Source: a virus. Taken from it: a DNA stretch of 31,885 nucleotides. The notes beneath the pieces are model-generated. The model was not told the origin of the DNA, ran no database searches, and saw only the letters and a program-made list of their open reading frames with translations. The position numbers were made by a program, and so were the translations under genes. Below, one piece after another: positions 23,581 to 30,327 of this stretch. Position 1 is the stretch's first letter, and each line of letters starts with the position of its first letter. The DNA lies in the IMG/VR virus record IMGVR_UViG_3300027522_000018, positions 1 to 31,885 of that record. One strand, written 5' to 3'.

Positions 23581-23923
23581 CCTCTTTTAGTTTAGTTAAT
23601 ATATTCAACTCGTGCTTCAGTTCTATAACCGCACTAGCCATATCCATCTCGTTCGCTTGTGCTAACAGAACCTCTCGCTTATATTGCATCATCGTAAAGT
23701 AAACATAGGTAAAAGCGACCGAACTCTCCTCGAATACATCTAATCGCTTCTTTAACTTATCTGCTTGTGGGTGGTCTGAATACGAAACGTACTGCTCTCG
23801 CATCGTAGCTAATTCCTTCTGGTGACTTAAAAACTTATCCATACTGTTCATCTCGTCCAGGTTCGGGTCGGCATCTCTTAGTAATTGAATCGCTTTGGTT
23901 GTAATGTTGTCGTTTGTTTTCAT
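23573..23923 (-). CDS. hypothetical helical protein (116 aa)
   Basis: This protein is almost entirely helical and charged (LSHQKELATMREQYVSYSDH, ADKLKKRLDVFEESSVAF, then AVIELKHELNILTKL), probably a coiled-coil bundle. No known family is recognised. It starts four bases after the ABC-GNAT gene and may be made with it. A diverged copy of its last 16 codons lies at 23258-23305. Confidence 0.6.
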   Translation of the reverse strand: MKTNDNITTKAIQLLRDADPNLDEMNSMDKFLSHQKELATMREQYVSYSDHPQADKLKKRLDVFEESSVAFTYVYFTMMQYKREVLLAQANEMDMASAVIELKHELNILTKLKEDE

Positions 23924-23927
23924 ATAT

Positions 23928-25076
23928 CTAAAATAAACTTAAATTCTTTTTGTCTCTCATTTCTTTGATTGGTAAAAGTAAATCCTCATAACCACTTATT
24001 CCTTCACCAATGTACTCGTGGCAATAAGACTTTCTCGTTAATAAGTTTTGAAACTTATCATTATCACCTTTTATATCCTTTCTAAACTGACCATTCTTAG
24101 ATGTACCTATCCAGTATTTAGATTTATTAAAGTATTCACCTAACGCTGGGTTTACTGTTTTAATAAAAACCCTTCCATTGCCTTGCTTTATAATACCCCC
24201 TAAAAACTCGCATATTTTAGAGCCTATCCCCATACCTTGATAATCTGGGATTACAACGACTCTACTTATTGCAAATCCATTTTTTATAGTTCCGCTTGGT
24301 TGGTTTTTATAAATTACAATTCCAATAGGTTTATTATTCCATTCAAAAACAAGATGACCAAATCCTTTATTCCTTTCATTTGTTAAATAATGATGCTCTT
24401 TAAAGAAGTCCCAAGTACTAGATTCTGTTCTATAAACTTGTAGTTCAATTTTAGGCTTTCCTTGCCGAAGCCATTGCCCTCTTTCAAGCGACCCCCCTTT
24501 TTGCGGTGAACAAGTCCAATCAGGCATTAACCATTCCATTATATCGTAGTGGCAACTAGCAAGTACAATCCTTTTTTTGTTTTTTCTAATGTATTTTTGC
24601 AAAGCAAAACTCATTGCTTTAGCTACATCTCTATCCACAACCGAAGTGTATTCGTCAACCAATATAACTTCACTATCTTTTGCTTTACCAACCTTGTACG
24701 CTAATTCGGCTCTGTATTGCTCTCCGTTACTAAGTAGGTGAAATGGTCTCAACCAAGTAGGTACAGAACTCAAACCCATACTAGTAAGTAGAAAAGTTGC
24801 TTCTTTAGGTGTTAACCAATCGAAATTACTTATTAAGGGTTTATTGTGGTCAAACTCACATTTACTTAATTTACCTAAATCTTTAAGTATGGTTGTTTTA
24901 CCACTCCCACTACTACCATAGACAACCCCTATATTCCAATCAAACGACTTAGTTTCACTTAAACTATAAGTTATACTTACACTAGTTTCGTTGTTGTCTT
25001 GTATATCAAATGAATCATAAATATACTTAGTGTACTCATCGTTCAGTATCTTGCTTGTTAATTTAATTTCTGCCAT
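23928..25076 (-). CDS. ABC-type ATPase fused to GNAT acetyltransferase (Mom-like?)
   Basis: This 382-residue protein joins two enzymes. The N-terminal part has Walker A GSSGSGKT (54-61), an ABC signature LSNGEQYR (115-122), Walker B VILVDE (137-142), a D-loop-like VVDRD, and a switch His (SCH176). The C-terminal part is a GNAT domain: HHYLT (228-232), then VFEWNNKPIGIVIY and the acetyl-CoA-binding motif RVVVIPDYQGMGIGSKI (272-288). No membrane segment is present, so it is not a transporter subunit. Mu Mom, a GNAT-fold DNA-modifying enzyme, also has an HY motif at this place. It lies between helicase and small genes in the replication block, so DNA modification coupled to ATP is plausible but inferred. 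Confidence 0.85.
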   Translation of the reverse strand: MAEIKLTSKILNDEYTKYIYDSFDIQDNNETSVSITYSLSETKSFDWNIGVVYGSSGSGKTTILKDLGKLSKCEFDHNKPLISNFDWLTPKEATFLLTSMGLSSVPTWLRPFHLLSNGEQYRAELAYKVGKAKDSEVILVDEYTSVVDRDVAKAMSFALQKYIRKNKKRIVLASCHYDIMEWLMPDWTCSPQKGGSLERGQWLRQGKPKIELQVYRTESSTWDFFKEHHYLTNERNKGFGHLVFEWNNKPIGIVIYKNQPSGTIKNGFAISRVVVIPDYQGMGIGSKICEFLGGIIKQGNGRVFIKTVNPALGEYFNKSKYWIGTSKNGQFRKDIKGDNDKFQNLLTRKSYCHEYIGEGISGYEDLLLPIKEMRDKKNLSLF

Positions 25077-25081
25077 AGGTT

Positions 25082-26014
25082 CTAAAATATACCGTTAGTT
25101 TTAGTTTTATTATCCACCTCTTGAATCGGGTCAATTTGACTTCCATTCTCGTTAAGGAATTGGAATCTTCTCTTGTTATACGAATAGAACAATCCGATTG
25201 GACTTTGTTCGGGTGTAGGTACTCCGACTAATTTCTGAAACTTTACCTTCTGAATATGTATCTCAGTTAAGTTCCAATTTTCACTTTGAGGGTTTCTATG
25301 GAATACTATAAAGTTATCCGCCCTATTTCCAAACATAGCACCATACTCTACATCGCTCATATTCGGAGCAGGTCGAGAACCATCGTCATTTCTTCTTCGG
25401 TTCGCTGCCGTACCAGGATGTACTACTAAATAGAACGCTACCTTATTCTTCTTAATAAATCTTCTTATGTTAGATAAAGCATCGTAATAGTACTCGTACT
25501 TAGATTGCTTCTCTGCTGACTTCAAATCGTTAAGTGGGTCTATTGATACACCATCTATATGAACGACTTGCATATAGTCTTGAAACGCTTCCAACACCTC
25601 TTCTACAGTTGGAGTTTCATCGAACGTAAGAACGGTAAAGTGTTCGTAAGCCCAATTGATAGCAGTAAGGTACTCGTCTTGATTTACTCTGTTGTGAAAG
25701 TCTTTATCGGCTGTGTTACCGCAGAACATCTCAGCTATATCAATCATTAAATCACCTACTGGCTCGTTCTCAGGGCAATACATTAACCATTTCCAACCGT
25801 ACAGCTTAGATGCCATTATCATTAAAAAGAGTTGAGATGTGGTTTTACCTATATTAGCAAACCCAGTCATAATAGTAAGCTCTCCTTTTCTGAACGTGTA
25901 ATGTGGGTCAAGTGGAGTTATTCCTGTAGATAACCCTTTAGTGTAACCTTTAGAATATATCTTTTTACAATAATCGTTAACCTCTTGTTTTGAAGTAATC
26001 CTATATAAAGCCAT
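25082..26014 (-). CDS. RecA/DnaB-fold replicative helicase-like ATPase
   Basis: The 310 residues make up one RecA-type motor domain. Walker A is GFANIGKT (51-58), Walker B is in VHIDGVSIDPLNDL near 155-165, and a sensor His lies in FYLVVHPGT. The start FRKGELTIMTG is typical of DnaB/Twinkle-type helicases. The N-terminal primase-binding domain of DnaB is missing, as in many phage helicases that load through a partner. It follows the likely replisome organiser by four bases, and the pair should open the phage origin. Confidence 0.82.
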   Translation of the reverse strand: MALYRITSKQEVNDYCKKIYSKGYTKGLSTGITPLDPHYTFRKGELTIMTGFANIGKTTSQLFLMIMASKLYGWKWLMYCPENEPVGDLMIDIAEMFCGNTADKDFHNRVNQDEYLTAINWAYEHFTVLTFDETPTVEEVLEAFQDYMQVVHIDGVSIDPLNDLKSAEKQSKYEYYYDALSNIRRFIKKNKVAFYLVVHPGTAANRRRNDDGSRPAPNMSDVEYGAMFGNRADNFIVFHRNPQSENWNLTEIHIQKVKFQKLVGVPTPEQSPIGLFYSYNKRRFQFLNENGSQIDPIQEVDNKTKTNGIF

Positions 26015-26018
26015 AGGA

Positions 26019-26672
26019 TTAGTTCTTTTTCATCGCAGCCAATTGACCACCTAAGTAATCCGAATCGGGCTTACTTGTTTTATTCCGAGAAATCCATCCA
26101 GAAGCCGACATCTTCCAATTCTTCATCTTCGTTTTACCAATCATCCAACCTTTAGATTCGTAGAAATAGTAAAACTTTTCGCCCTCGTTCTTAGAACTAC
26201 CTTTTGCTTTGAAGTAGTCAATAGCTTCTGCGATGGATTCTGGATTACCTTTTGGGACAGGTTTAGTTTCTTTTTTGGGTTCGTTCGGTTCGCCTAACTC
26301 TAGTTTAGGTGCTTTATCCTCATCGCTCCAAATAATTGCGTTTTTAATTAACAAAGTTAAAATAGACTTGTGTACTCTGTTATTTTCGTTTAGTTTACCT
26401 CCGTACTGAAACGATATAAAACCTGTAAGATACCATCTACCATTGTTAAGCTCTAGTAATCTTACTTTATCTTCGTTAACTACACTAATAAACTCAGATA
26501 CATTAATCTTTTTACCTATAAGTAATTCGAACAACCTCTTATTAGGCTTAAATATACCAGCGTGGTCACAATTATCGCAAATGTATATCCAAAATAACTT
26601 ATGCTCACTGTTTAAATCTAAAAACCAATCTTCGTTCCATTTGGTCGTTTCTGTAAATCTCTTTGCCATCAT
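26019..26672 (-). CDS. replication initiator / helicase-loader-like protein
   Basis: The 217-residue protein begins KRFTETTKWNEDWFLDLNSE, then HKLFWIYICDNCDHAGIF, a pattern frequent in Bacteroidetes phage replication proteins. Residues ~150-205 (FYYFYESKGWMIGKTKMKNW, then SASGWISRN) resemble the C-terminal part of DnaD/DnaT-like loaders. A disordered Pro/Lys/Glu linker (EPNEPKKETKPVPKGN) joins the halves. Its place right before the helicase supports the role. ATG at codon 2 is equally possible. Confidence 0.7.
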   Translation of the reverse strand: MMAKRFTETTKWNEDWFLDLNSEHKLFWIYICDNCDHAGIFKPNKRLFELLIGKKINVSEFISVVNEDKVRLLELNNGRWYLTGFISFQYGGKLNENNRVHKSILTLLIKNAIIWSDEDKAPKLELGEPNEPKKETKPVPKGNPESIAEAIDYFKAKGSSKNEGEKFYYFYESKGWMIGKTKMKNWKMSASGWISRNKTSKPDSDYLGGQLAAMKKN

Positions 26673-26723
26673 CGTTAATATTTATTTAGGTTAAAATAGG
26701 CTTTAGGTAGTAGGTAAAAATAA

Positions 26724-26742
26724 AGAGGGTGGTTAGCCCTCT
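26724..26742 (-). terminator. AGAGGG/CCCTCT hairpin after the SSB gene
   Basis: On the minus strand six G/C-rich pairs (26742-26737 with 26729-26724) enclose a seven-base loop and are followed by TTATTTTTA. It lies eight bases past the SSB stop and should end or weaken the SSB transcript before the initiator gene, giving more SSB than helicase. Confidence 0.75.
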
Positions 26743-26749
26743 CTAGTGA

Positions 26750-27091
26750 TTAAAAAGGTAAATCTTCTACCTCACTCGGTTTACTTGGATTAGCTTCGGT
26801 CTTGTTGTCCGACTCAAATATCTTCCAAGCTTGTAAGTCTGTGTAGTACTTTTCATTGTACTCTCTCGATTCCACATTAAAGCTTACATCAACTCTTTGA
26901 CCTACCTTATTGAACTTCATAAGATTGTCAACTTTTTCCTCTCCGAACACAGAGAACGCTACGTCCTTTGGGTAATCACCCTCAGTTGTTACGACAAAAC
27001 CTGACTTTCTCCAAGCTTTACCTGCTTGAGAAACACCCTCTACTATCGGCATAATCTTTTTGATAACTCCGTTTAATTCTAAATTGCTCAT
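26750..27091 (-). CDS. single-stranded DNA-binding protein, DUF3127 type
   Basis: This 113-residue OB-fold-like protein reads NLELNGVIKKIMPIVEGVSQ, AGKAWRKSGFVVTTEGDYPK, VDVSFNVESREYNEKYYTDL and ends in EVEDLPF, the acidic tip by which SSB proteins bind partners. It matches DUF3127 proteins of Bacteroidetes. I chose the ATG at 27091: an in-frame ATG at 27127 exists, but a TACATTTG promoter box (27125-27132) covers it, so transcripts would start downstream of it. SSB protects single strands in replication and may help the RecE-like nuclease. Confidence 0.82.
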   Translation of the reverse strand: MSNLELNGVIKKIMPIVEGVSQAGKAWRKSGFVVTTEGDYPKDVAFSVFGEEKVDNLMKFNKVGQRVDVSFNVESREYNEKYYTDLQAWKIFESDNKTEANPSKPSEVEDLPF

Positions 27092-27124
27092 AATTGTTAA
27101 TTGTTTACTCGTTATTGTTAGATG

Positions 27125-27132
27125 CAAATGTA
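27125..27132 (-). promoter_or_regulatory. -7 box TACATTTG before the SSB gene
   Basis: It matches TAnnTTTG and lies 33 bases upstream of the chosen SSB start. Together with the hairpin at 26724-26742 it makes the SSB gene a single-gene unit. The -33 element is weak. Confidence 0.6.
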
Positions 27133-27179
27133 ATAAATACTTTTTGAATTAACACTATGTTAATAAGTATTATTTTTAA

Positions 27180-27596
27180 TTAACTTTTTCGGATTAAATT
27201 ATACAAAGAAGATACCTTGGTGTCGTCAAGCTCATCTCCTTTCATTATTAACTCTATTTTCTTGTGCAATAGAGCCTTACTCCTTAACTTATTACCCTTT
27301 GTAATTCGATTGAATAGGACTCTAAAATCCTCGTCCGAATCGGATAGGTTTAAAAAGGTCTTTTTAGAGTGCATTACGGTTGTGTGGTCGCCATTAGTCA
27401 ATCCACCTATCTCTGCTAAACTAAACTTGTTTTGAGTCGTTAGCATATATCGTATAGAATGTCTAGCGTTTATTATATTACGCAATCTAGTTTTAGTGAA
27501 AACTACATTTTTATCTACGTTCCAATATTCGCAACAAATTGATTTGGCTTCCTCTAATCTTTTCGTGCCTAGTTGGCTTGTTTCGTGTTTTATCAT
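27180..27596 (-). CDS. stand-alone DnaA domain-IV-like protein
   Basis: Residues ~8-82 match the origin-binding domain of DnaA: LEEAKSICCEYWNVDKNVVF, RLRNIINARHSIRYMLTTQN and LAEIGGLTNGDHTTVMHSKK, in which DHTTVMHSKK is close to the classical DHTTVLHA signature. There is no ATPase domain; the last 50 residues are helical and basic. It should recognise DnaA-box-like DNA and may recruit the phage initiator or block the host DnaA. It sits in the replication block right before SSB. A second, more diverged protein of this kind is at 2583-3026. Confidence 0.82.
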   Translation of the reverse strand: MIKHETSQLGTKRLEEAKSICCEYWNVDKNVVFTKTRLRNIINARHSIRYMLTTQNKFSLAEIGGLTNGDHTTVMHSKKTFLNLSDSDEDFRVLFNRITKGNKLRSKALLHKKIELIMKGDELDDTKVSSLYNLIRKS

Positions 27597-27602
27597 CTCT
27601 TT

Positions 27603-27821
27603 TTAGTTTTGTTGTTTAAGTTCTTCGATTCGCCTATCTACTGGCTTATGTTCGTTTTCTAATAACAGAATATCAGACATTCGCTCTAGCTCTTTTATAA
27701 CTTGCTCCTTTGCGTATTTCTCAGCTATAATAGCACATTGTAAATTAACAAGGTTTCTACTTACGTTTGTATCTAACCACTTATCAAACTCAGCGATTAA
27801 ATATTTTCGTTCTTGTGTCAT
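27603..27821 (-). CDS. hypothetical helical protein (72 aa)
   Basis: This small helical protein (RKYLIAEFDKWLDTNVSRNL, then AEKYAKEQVIKELERMSDIL) ends in ELKQQN. Its start overlaps the exonuclease stop by four bases (ATGA type). No family is recognised; it may be an accessory of the nuclease by position. Confidence 0.6.
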   Translation of the reverse strand: MTQERKYLIAEFDKWLDTNVSRNLVNLQCAIIAEKYAKEQVIKELERMSDILLLENEHKPVDRRIEELKQQN

Positions 27822-28594
27822 AACTCCCCTTTAATTAAATAACTATTAGCTATCTCAGCCGATTCGCAATATTTTTGCTTCTGTTCTAATAATTCGATAT
27901 ACTCCTGGCGACCCTTATCAATGAAATCTTCCGAACAAGTAAAGATACCTATCTGATGCGGTGCGTTCGATTCGATTACAATAAACACGAACTCAGTTGC
28001 CCCGAATCCATCCATATAGAACGCAGCTTGACGATGATAATCAAAATTGTACGCACTACGCTCGAAATCTTTTACGTCCTTCCCAGTCGTCTTAATATCA
28101 ACTAAGGTCGTTCCACCTTTCATTACTATATCTGCTTTACCTTTACACTTTGACATCGTATTAAGGTCAGTCCACATCTTAGGTACTTCCGTATCGCAAT
28201 TGTTTAAAACCTCCATAACCTCTGGACAAGCGTAAAGTTTCTCTTGTAAAGTTAAAGCAAGCTTTATTTGCTCCACAGTCATAAGAGTTTTACGACCCAT
28301 TTTACAATCTAAATCCATCTGAATCTTCCACTCCTTATTAATCTTAGAAGTCATTCCTTTATCCGCTTCTGGTCGTTCGTCTGGATTAAACATTACGAAG
28401 TTATCCTTAACCTTCTCTGGTTCGAGTATCATTGTATGAACTAAAGACCCAAATCTTAAAGCAGCTCCATCTATTTTAGCTCCGTTACGCATCTTCCAAT
28501 AGTTAGCTGGAGAGCGTTTAACGTACCCTAACTGAGAATTGGTTGTGTATTCCCAATCTCCGTAGTACTCTTCGTCATCGTTAAAATTCTTCAT
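27818..28594 (-). CDS. RecE-like exonuclease (PD-(D/E)XK, exonuclease VIII C-terminal type)
   Basis: This 258-residue nuclease should resect double-stranded ends to prepare DNA for strand annealing. It shows RFGSLVHTMILEPE (His53), CKGKADIV (Asp155), LVDIKTTGKD (Asp166 and Lys168) and YHRQAAFY (His187 and Gln189), the full active-site set of the RecE/PDDEXK group. No RecT or Erf annealing protein is recognised beside it; the upstream 163-residue protein or the SSB may take part. The start overlaps the small membrane gene by 14 bases. Confidence 0.88.
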   Translation of the reverse strand: MKNFNDDEEYYGDWEYTTNSQLGYVKRSPANYWKMRNGAKIDGAALRFGSLVHTMILEPEKVKDNFVMFNPDERPEADKGMTSKINKEWKIQMDLDCKMGRKTLMTVEQIKLALTLQEKLYACPEVMEVLNNCDTEVPKMWTDLNTMSKCKGKADIVMKGGTTLVDIKTTGKDVKDFERSAYNFDYHRQAAFYMDGFGATEFVFIVIESNAPHQIGIFTCSEDFIDKGRQEYIELLEQKQKYCESAEIANSYLIKGEL

Positions 28595-28754
28595 CTTCTC
28601 CTATATCGTTTAGGTTAATGGTGTCAGAATATTTCTTTACGCTTCCAGCTACAAACATAAACACTCCGACTACAAGATGTAACCAAAAAGCTACCCAAAT
28701 AAAGGTCGGTGCGTTCGCTACGGATAGAATGTAATATAGTATAATGTGTATCAT
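28581..28754 (-). CDS. 57-residue membrane protein
   Basis: This gene is wedged between two larger ones: it starts in the ATGA overlap with the end of 28751-29242 and ends 14 bases inside the exonuclease gene. The product has two hydrophobic stretches (ILYYILSVA, then WVAFWLHLVVGVFMFVAGSV) and an acidic tail (NDIGEDEEF). The overlaps on both sides are good evidence that it is translated. A membrane protein in the middle of a recombination operon is unusual; it could serve superinfection exclusion or anchor replication. Confidence 0.65.
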   Translation of the reverse strand: MIHIILYYILSVANAPTFIWVAFWLHLVVGVFMFVAGSVKKYSDTINLNDIGEDEEF

Positions 28755-29242
28755 CCTTTTTTAGCTTTATTAATAGCATCCCTAATTCCGTTCTCTTGTA
28801 CCTTACTCATAACGTACTTTGGTATAGCCAACTCAACTTGGCCTACTTTACCATTCTTTACCGAATCTAACATAGCCGTTTCGATTTCCTTAGTCATCTT
28901 AGTTAAGCTAGGCTTCTTATCCCTAATTCGTAACGCATCGACTACATCGCCAAACGCTTTAACTCCCTTCTCTACATATAGAGCTACCCTCGTTCCAATC
29001 CAATCCTCTACCAATCCACTACCAGAAACCTTCTCTATCGCTTTCGCATTAGTTCGGTTCAGTATCATCGGCTTGTCAAACTCGTTGAAGTTTACCACAA
29101 AGCAATCTTCCTTACGTCCGCTTTGACCCGTAACCTTTGCCGTTCCGACTCCCTTTACTGTTACTACTACTTCTCGTTTACCATCTAAACTATACGACCC
29201 TAAATAGTCGTAGTTAAATTGTTTCTTCCAATGTCCGTTCAT
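28751..29242 (-). CDS. conserved phage protein of the recombination module (163 aa)
   Basis: The N-terminus YDYLGSYSLDGKREVVVTVK, then FDKPMILNRTNAKAIEKVSG, DWIGTRVALYVEKGVKAFGD and VVDALRIRD follow a pattern that I recall from many unrelated phages next to RecE/YqaJ nucleases. It has a beta-rich first 115 residues and a helical end. The function is not known; binding to single strands or pairing with the exonuclease is a reasonable guess by context. It begins after a possible terminator at 29286-29323. Confidence 0.68.
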   Translation of the reverse strand: MNGHWKKQFNYDYLGSYSLDGKREVVVTVKGVGTAKVTGQSGRKEDCFVVNFNEFDKPMILNRTNAKAIEKVSGSGLVEDWIGTRVALYVEKGVKAFGDVVDALRIRDKKPSLTKMTKEIETAMLDSVKNGKVGQVELAIPKYVMSKVQENGIRDAINKAKKG

Positions 29243-29285
29243 AATCGCTTCGTTTTTGTTTACTTTGTTATTTAATATATAAAAA

Positions 29286-29323
29286 GGGTGGGGTGGTCTA
29301 ATTTCTTACGCACTACCTCGCCC
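29286..29323 (-). terminator. imperfect hairpin with T run between early genes
   Basis: On the minus strand GGGCGAGGTAGTG (29323-29311) pairs incompletely with the segment at 29298-29286 (ending CCACCC) and is followed by TTTTTATATA. Nine or so pairs are possible with three mismatches. It would trim the transcript from the promoter near 29652. Confidence 0.45.
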
Positions 29324-29346
29324 AAAACCAATCTTTCACTATCCAC

Positions 29347-29622
29347 CTAAGACAACCCTAGTGTACGCTTATACGTGTGTAGTACAACGTCATCAAATAG
29401 TTCGACAAATACTCTATCGCAATTTAAACTATCCTGAGTTCTTCCGTTTAGCATCAATAAAGTGAATCTTACTTTAGGTGGATTCGTTCCGTTAAATTCT
29501 TTCGGGATATACACAAACTCTAAGAATACGTTCCTAGCTTTTTCGTTGTTATTTGCGTTCCACAAATTTACAAGAATAGGTTGTAACGACTTCTTTAATT
29601 GTAATCGACTTAAATTGTTCAT
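29347..29622 (-). CDS. hypothetical early protein (91 aa)
   Basis: This is the first gene of the long minus-strand block, with its own TACATTTG promoter 30 bases upstream and a possible terminator after it, so it should be among the earliest and most abundant products. The protein is basic at the start (LSRLQLKKSLQPILVNLWNA) with a beta-rich centre (RFTLLMLNGR, DRVFVELFDDVVL). No family is recognised. Its position suits a host-takeover or anti-host protein. Confidence 0.6.
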   Translation of the reverse strand: MNNLSRLQLKKSLQPILVNLWNANNNEKARNVFLEFVYIPKEFNGTNPPKVRFTLLMLNGRTQDSLNCDRVFVELFDDVVLHTYKRTLGLS

Positions 29623-29651
29623 ATCGTTTCTTTTTAGGTTAATTATTTCAA

Positions 29652-29659
29652 CAAATGTA
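29652..29659 (-). promoter_or_regulatory. -7 box TACATTTG of the early minus-strand block
   Basis: It matches TAnnTTTG and is followed on the minus strand by a leader with TTAACCTAAA and ACGAT before ATG at 29622. Only a weak TTC-type -33 element is seen 19 bases upstream. Confidence 0.6.
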
Positions 29660-29823
29660 GATAACTTATTTTGATTGAACTAATACTTTTAACAATTCTT
29701 TTTAAATACTTTCTAGTTCTTTATATATAATATGTCCAGTTTTTATTATTTATTATATAAAGATGAGGGTCGAAAAAAACCTACCTTCTCCCCTACTCAA
29801 CTTTTTTAGTGGTCGAAAACGTC

Positions 29824-29844
29824 TATTTAGAATCATTCTAAATA
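29824..29844. repeat. perfect palindrome, arms TATTTAGAAT and ATTCTAAATA
   Basis: Ten-base arms are exactly complementary around a single central C. The size and symmetry suit a binding site for a dimeric regulator. It lies between the two divergent promoters. Confidence 0.8.
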
Positions 29845-29851
29845 AGGCGGT

Positions 29852-29872
29852 GGGGGAGGGGTGGGGGAGGGG
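29852..29872 (+). repeat. G-quadruplex-type motif, runs of 5, 4, 5 and 4 G
   Basis: Four G runs separated by single A, T and A form two direct copies of GGGGGAGGGG. Single-base loops predict a very stable parallel quadruplex. Such a run is striking in this AT-rich DNA. Confidence 0.85.
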
Positions 29873-29900
29873 TAAAAATAGTCAATTTGACAAAACCTAA

Positions 29901-29939
29901 TTTATTTGTATTTTTTTTATAACTATTTTATTTGTATTT
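29901..29939 (+). repeat. two direct copies of TTTATTTGTATTT
   Basis: The copies at 29901-29913 and 29927-29939 are identical and 26 bases apart, about 2.5 helical turns. A related TTTTGTATTT occurs in the promoter just downstream (30032-30041). Confidence 0.7.
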
Positions 29940-30017
29940 CCCGCGCGCCCGCCGCCGCTTGCGAAAAGAAGGTATTACAAAAAACACTATTTTAAAAATA
30001 AATATATATATTAACAT

Positions 30018-30044
30018 TTGTTTAAAACTAATTTTGTATTTTTG
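30018..30044 (+). promoter_or_regulatory. Bacteroidetes-type promoter for the right plus block
   Basis: TTG (30018-30020), preceded by a T to give TTTG, a 16-base spacer and TATTTTTG (30037-30044) fit the consensus well, though the spacer is one base short of the usual range. The start of transcription near 30051 leaves a leader of about 25 bases before ATG at 30075. Confidence 0.65.
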
Positions 30045-30074
30045 CGGGGTTACTAACTTAAAACAACCTAAATC

Positions 30075-30326
30075 ATGACAAAGTACGAATCTAATCACTA
30101 CATAAATGAAATAGCCGAAGAATTTGAAAGGGTTATGGATGGCGACTTAAAAAACAACGCCTTAATTAATAATAATGCATATTTAAAAAAAACAATAACG
30201 CATTTTTTGAAAATTGCATACGAAAAACATACTTATAATTACATTTTGTCGGGTTCTGTTGAACTTTGTGAATGTTATAAACTAAATGAGTTAAAACTAG
30301 AATTAATAAACCTTAAAAAAGCTTAA
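30075..30326 (+). CDS. hypothetical protein (83 aa)
   Basis: First gene of the right plus block. The protein is soluble and helical (HYINEIAEEFERVMDGDLKN, then KTITHFLKIAYEKHTYNY) with two cysteines (ELCECY). No family is recognised. The leader ACCTAAATC before ATGA is repeated before the gene at 30665. One base separates it from the next gene. Confidence 0.6.
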   Translation: MTKYESNHYINEIAEEFERVMDGDLKNNALINNNAYLKKTITHFLKIAYEKHTYNYILSGSVELCECYKLNELKLELINLKKA

Positions 30327-30327
30327 C

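Larger units (their letters stand above)
29623..30074. other. divergent intergenic control region, origin candidate
   Basis: This 452-base stretch without a gene divides the early minus block from the right plus block. From left to right it contains a minus promoter box (29652-29659), a very AT-rich part, a perfect palindrome (29824-29844), a four-run G-quadruplex-type motif (29852-29872), two copies of TTTATTTGTATTT (29901-29913 and 29927-29939), a GC-rich island (about 29940-29960) and the plus promoter (30018-30044). Such a mix of AT-rich DNA, repeats and structure is what one expects of a replication origin or regulatory hub, but no function is shown. Confidence 0.6.

Noticed and set aside
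24632-25114. DnaA-box-like 9-mers (CTATCCACA near 24634, TTATCCACC near 25108)
   Set aside because: They are single near-matches inside coding genes, far apart and not clustered, so they do not mark an origin.
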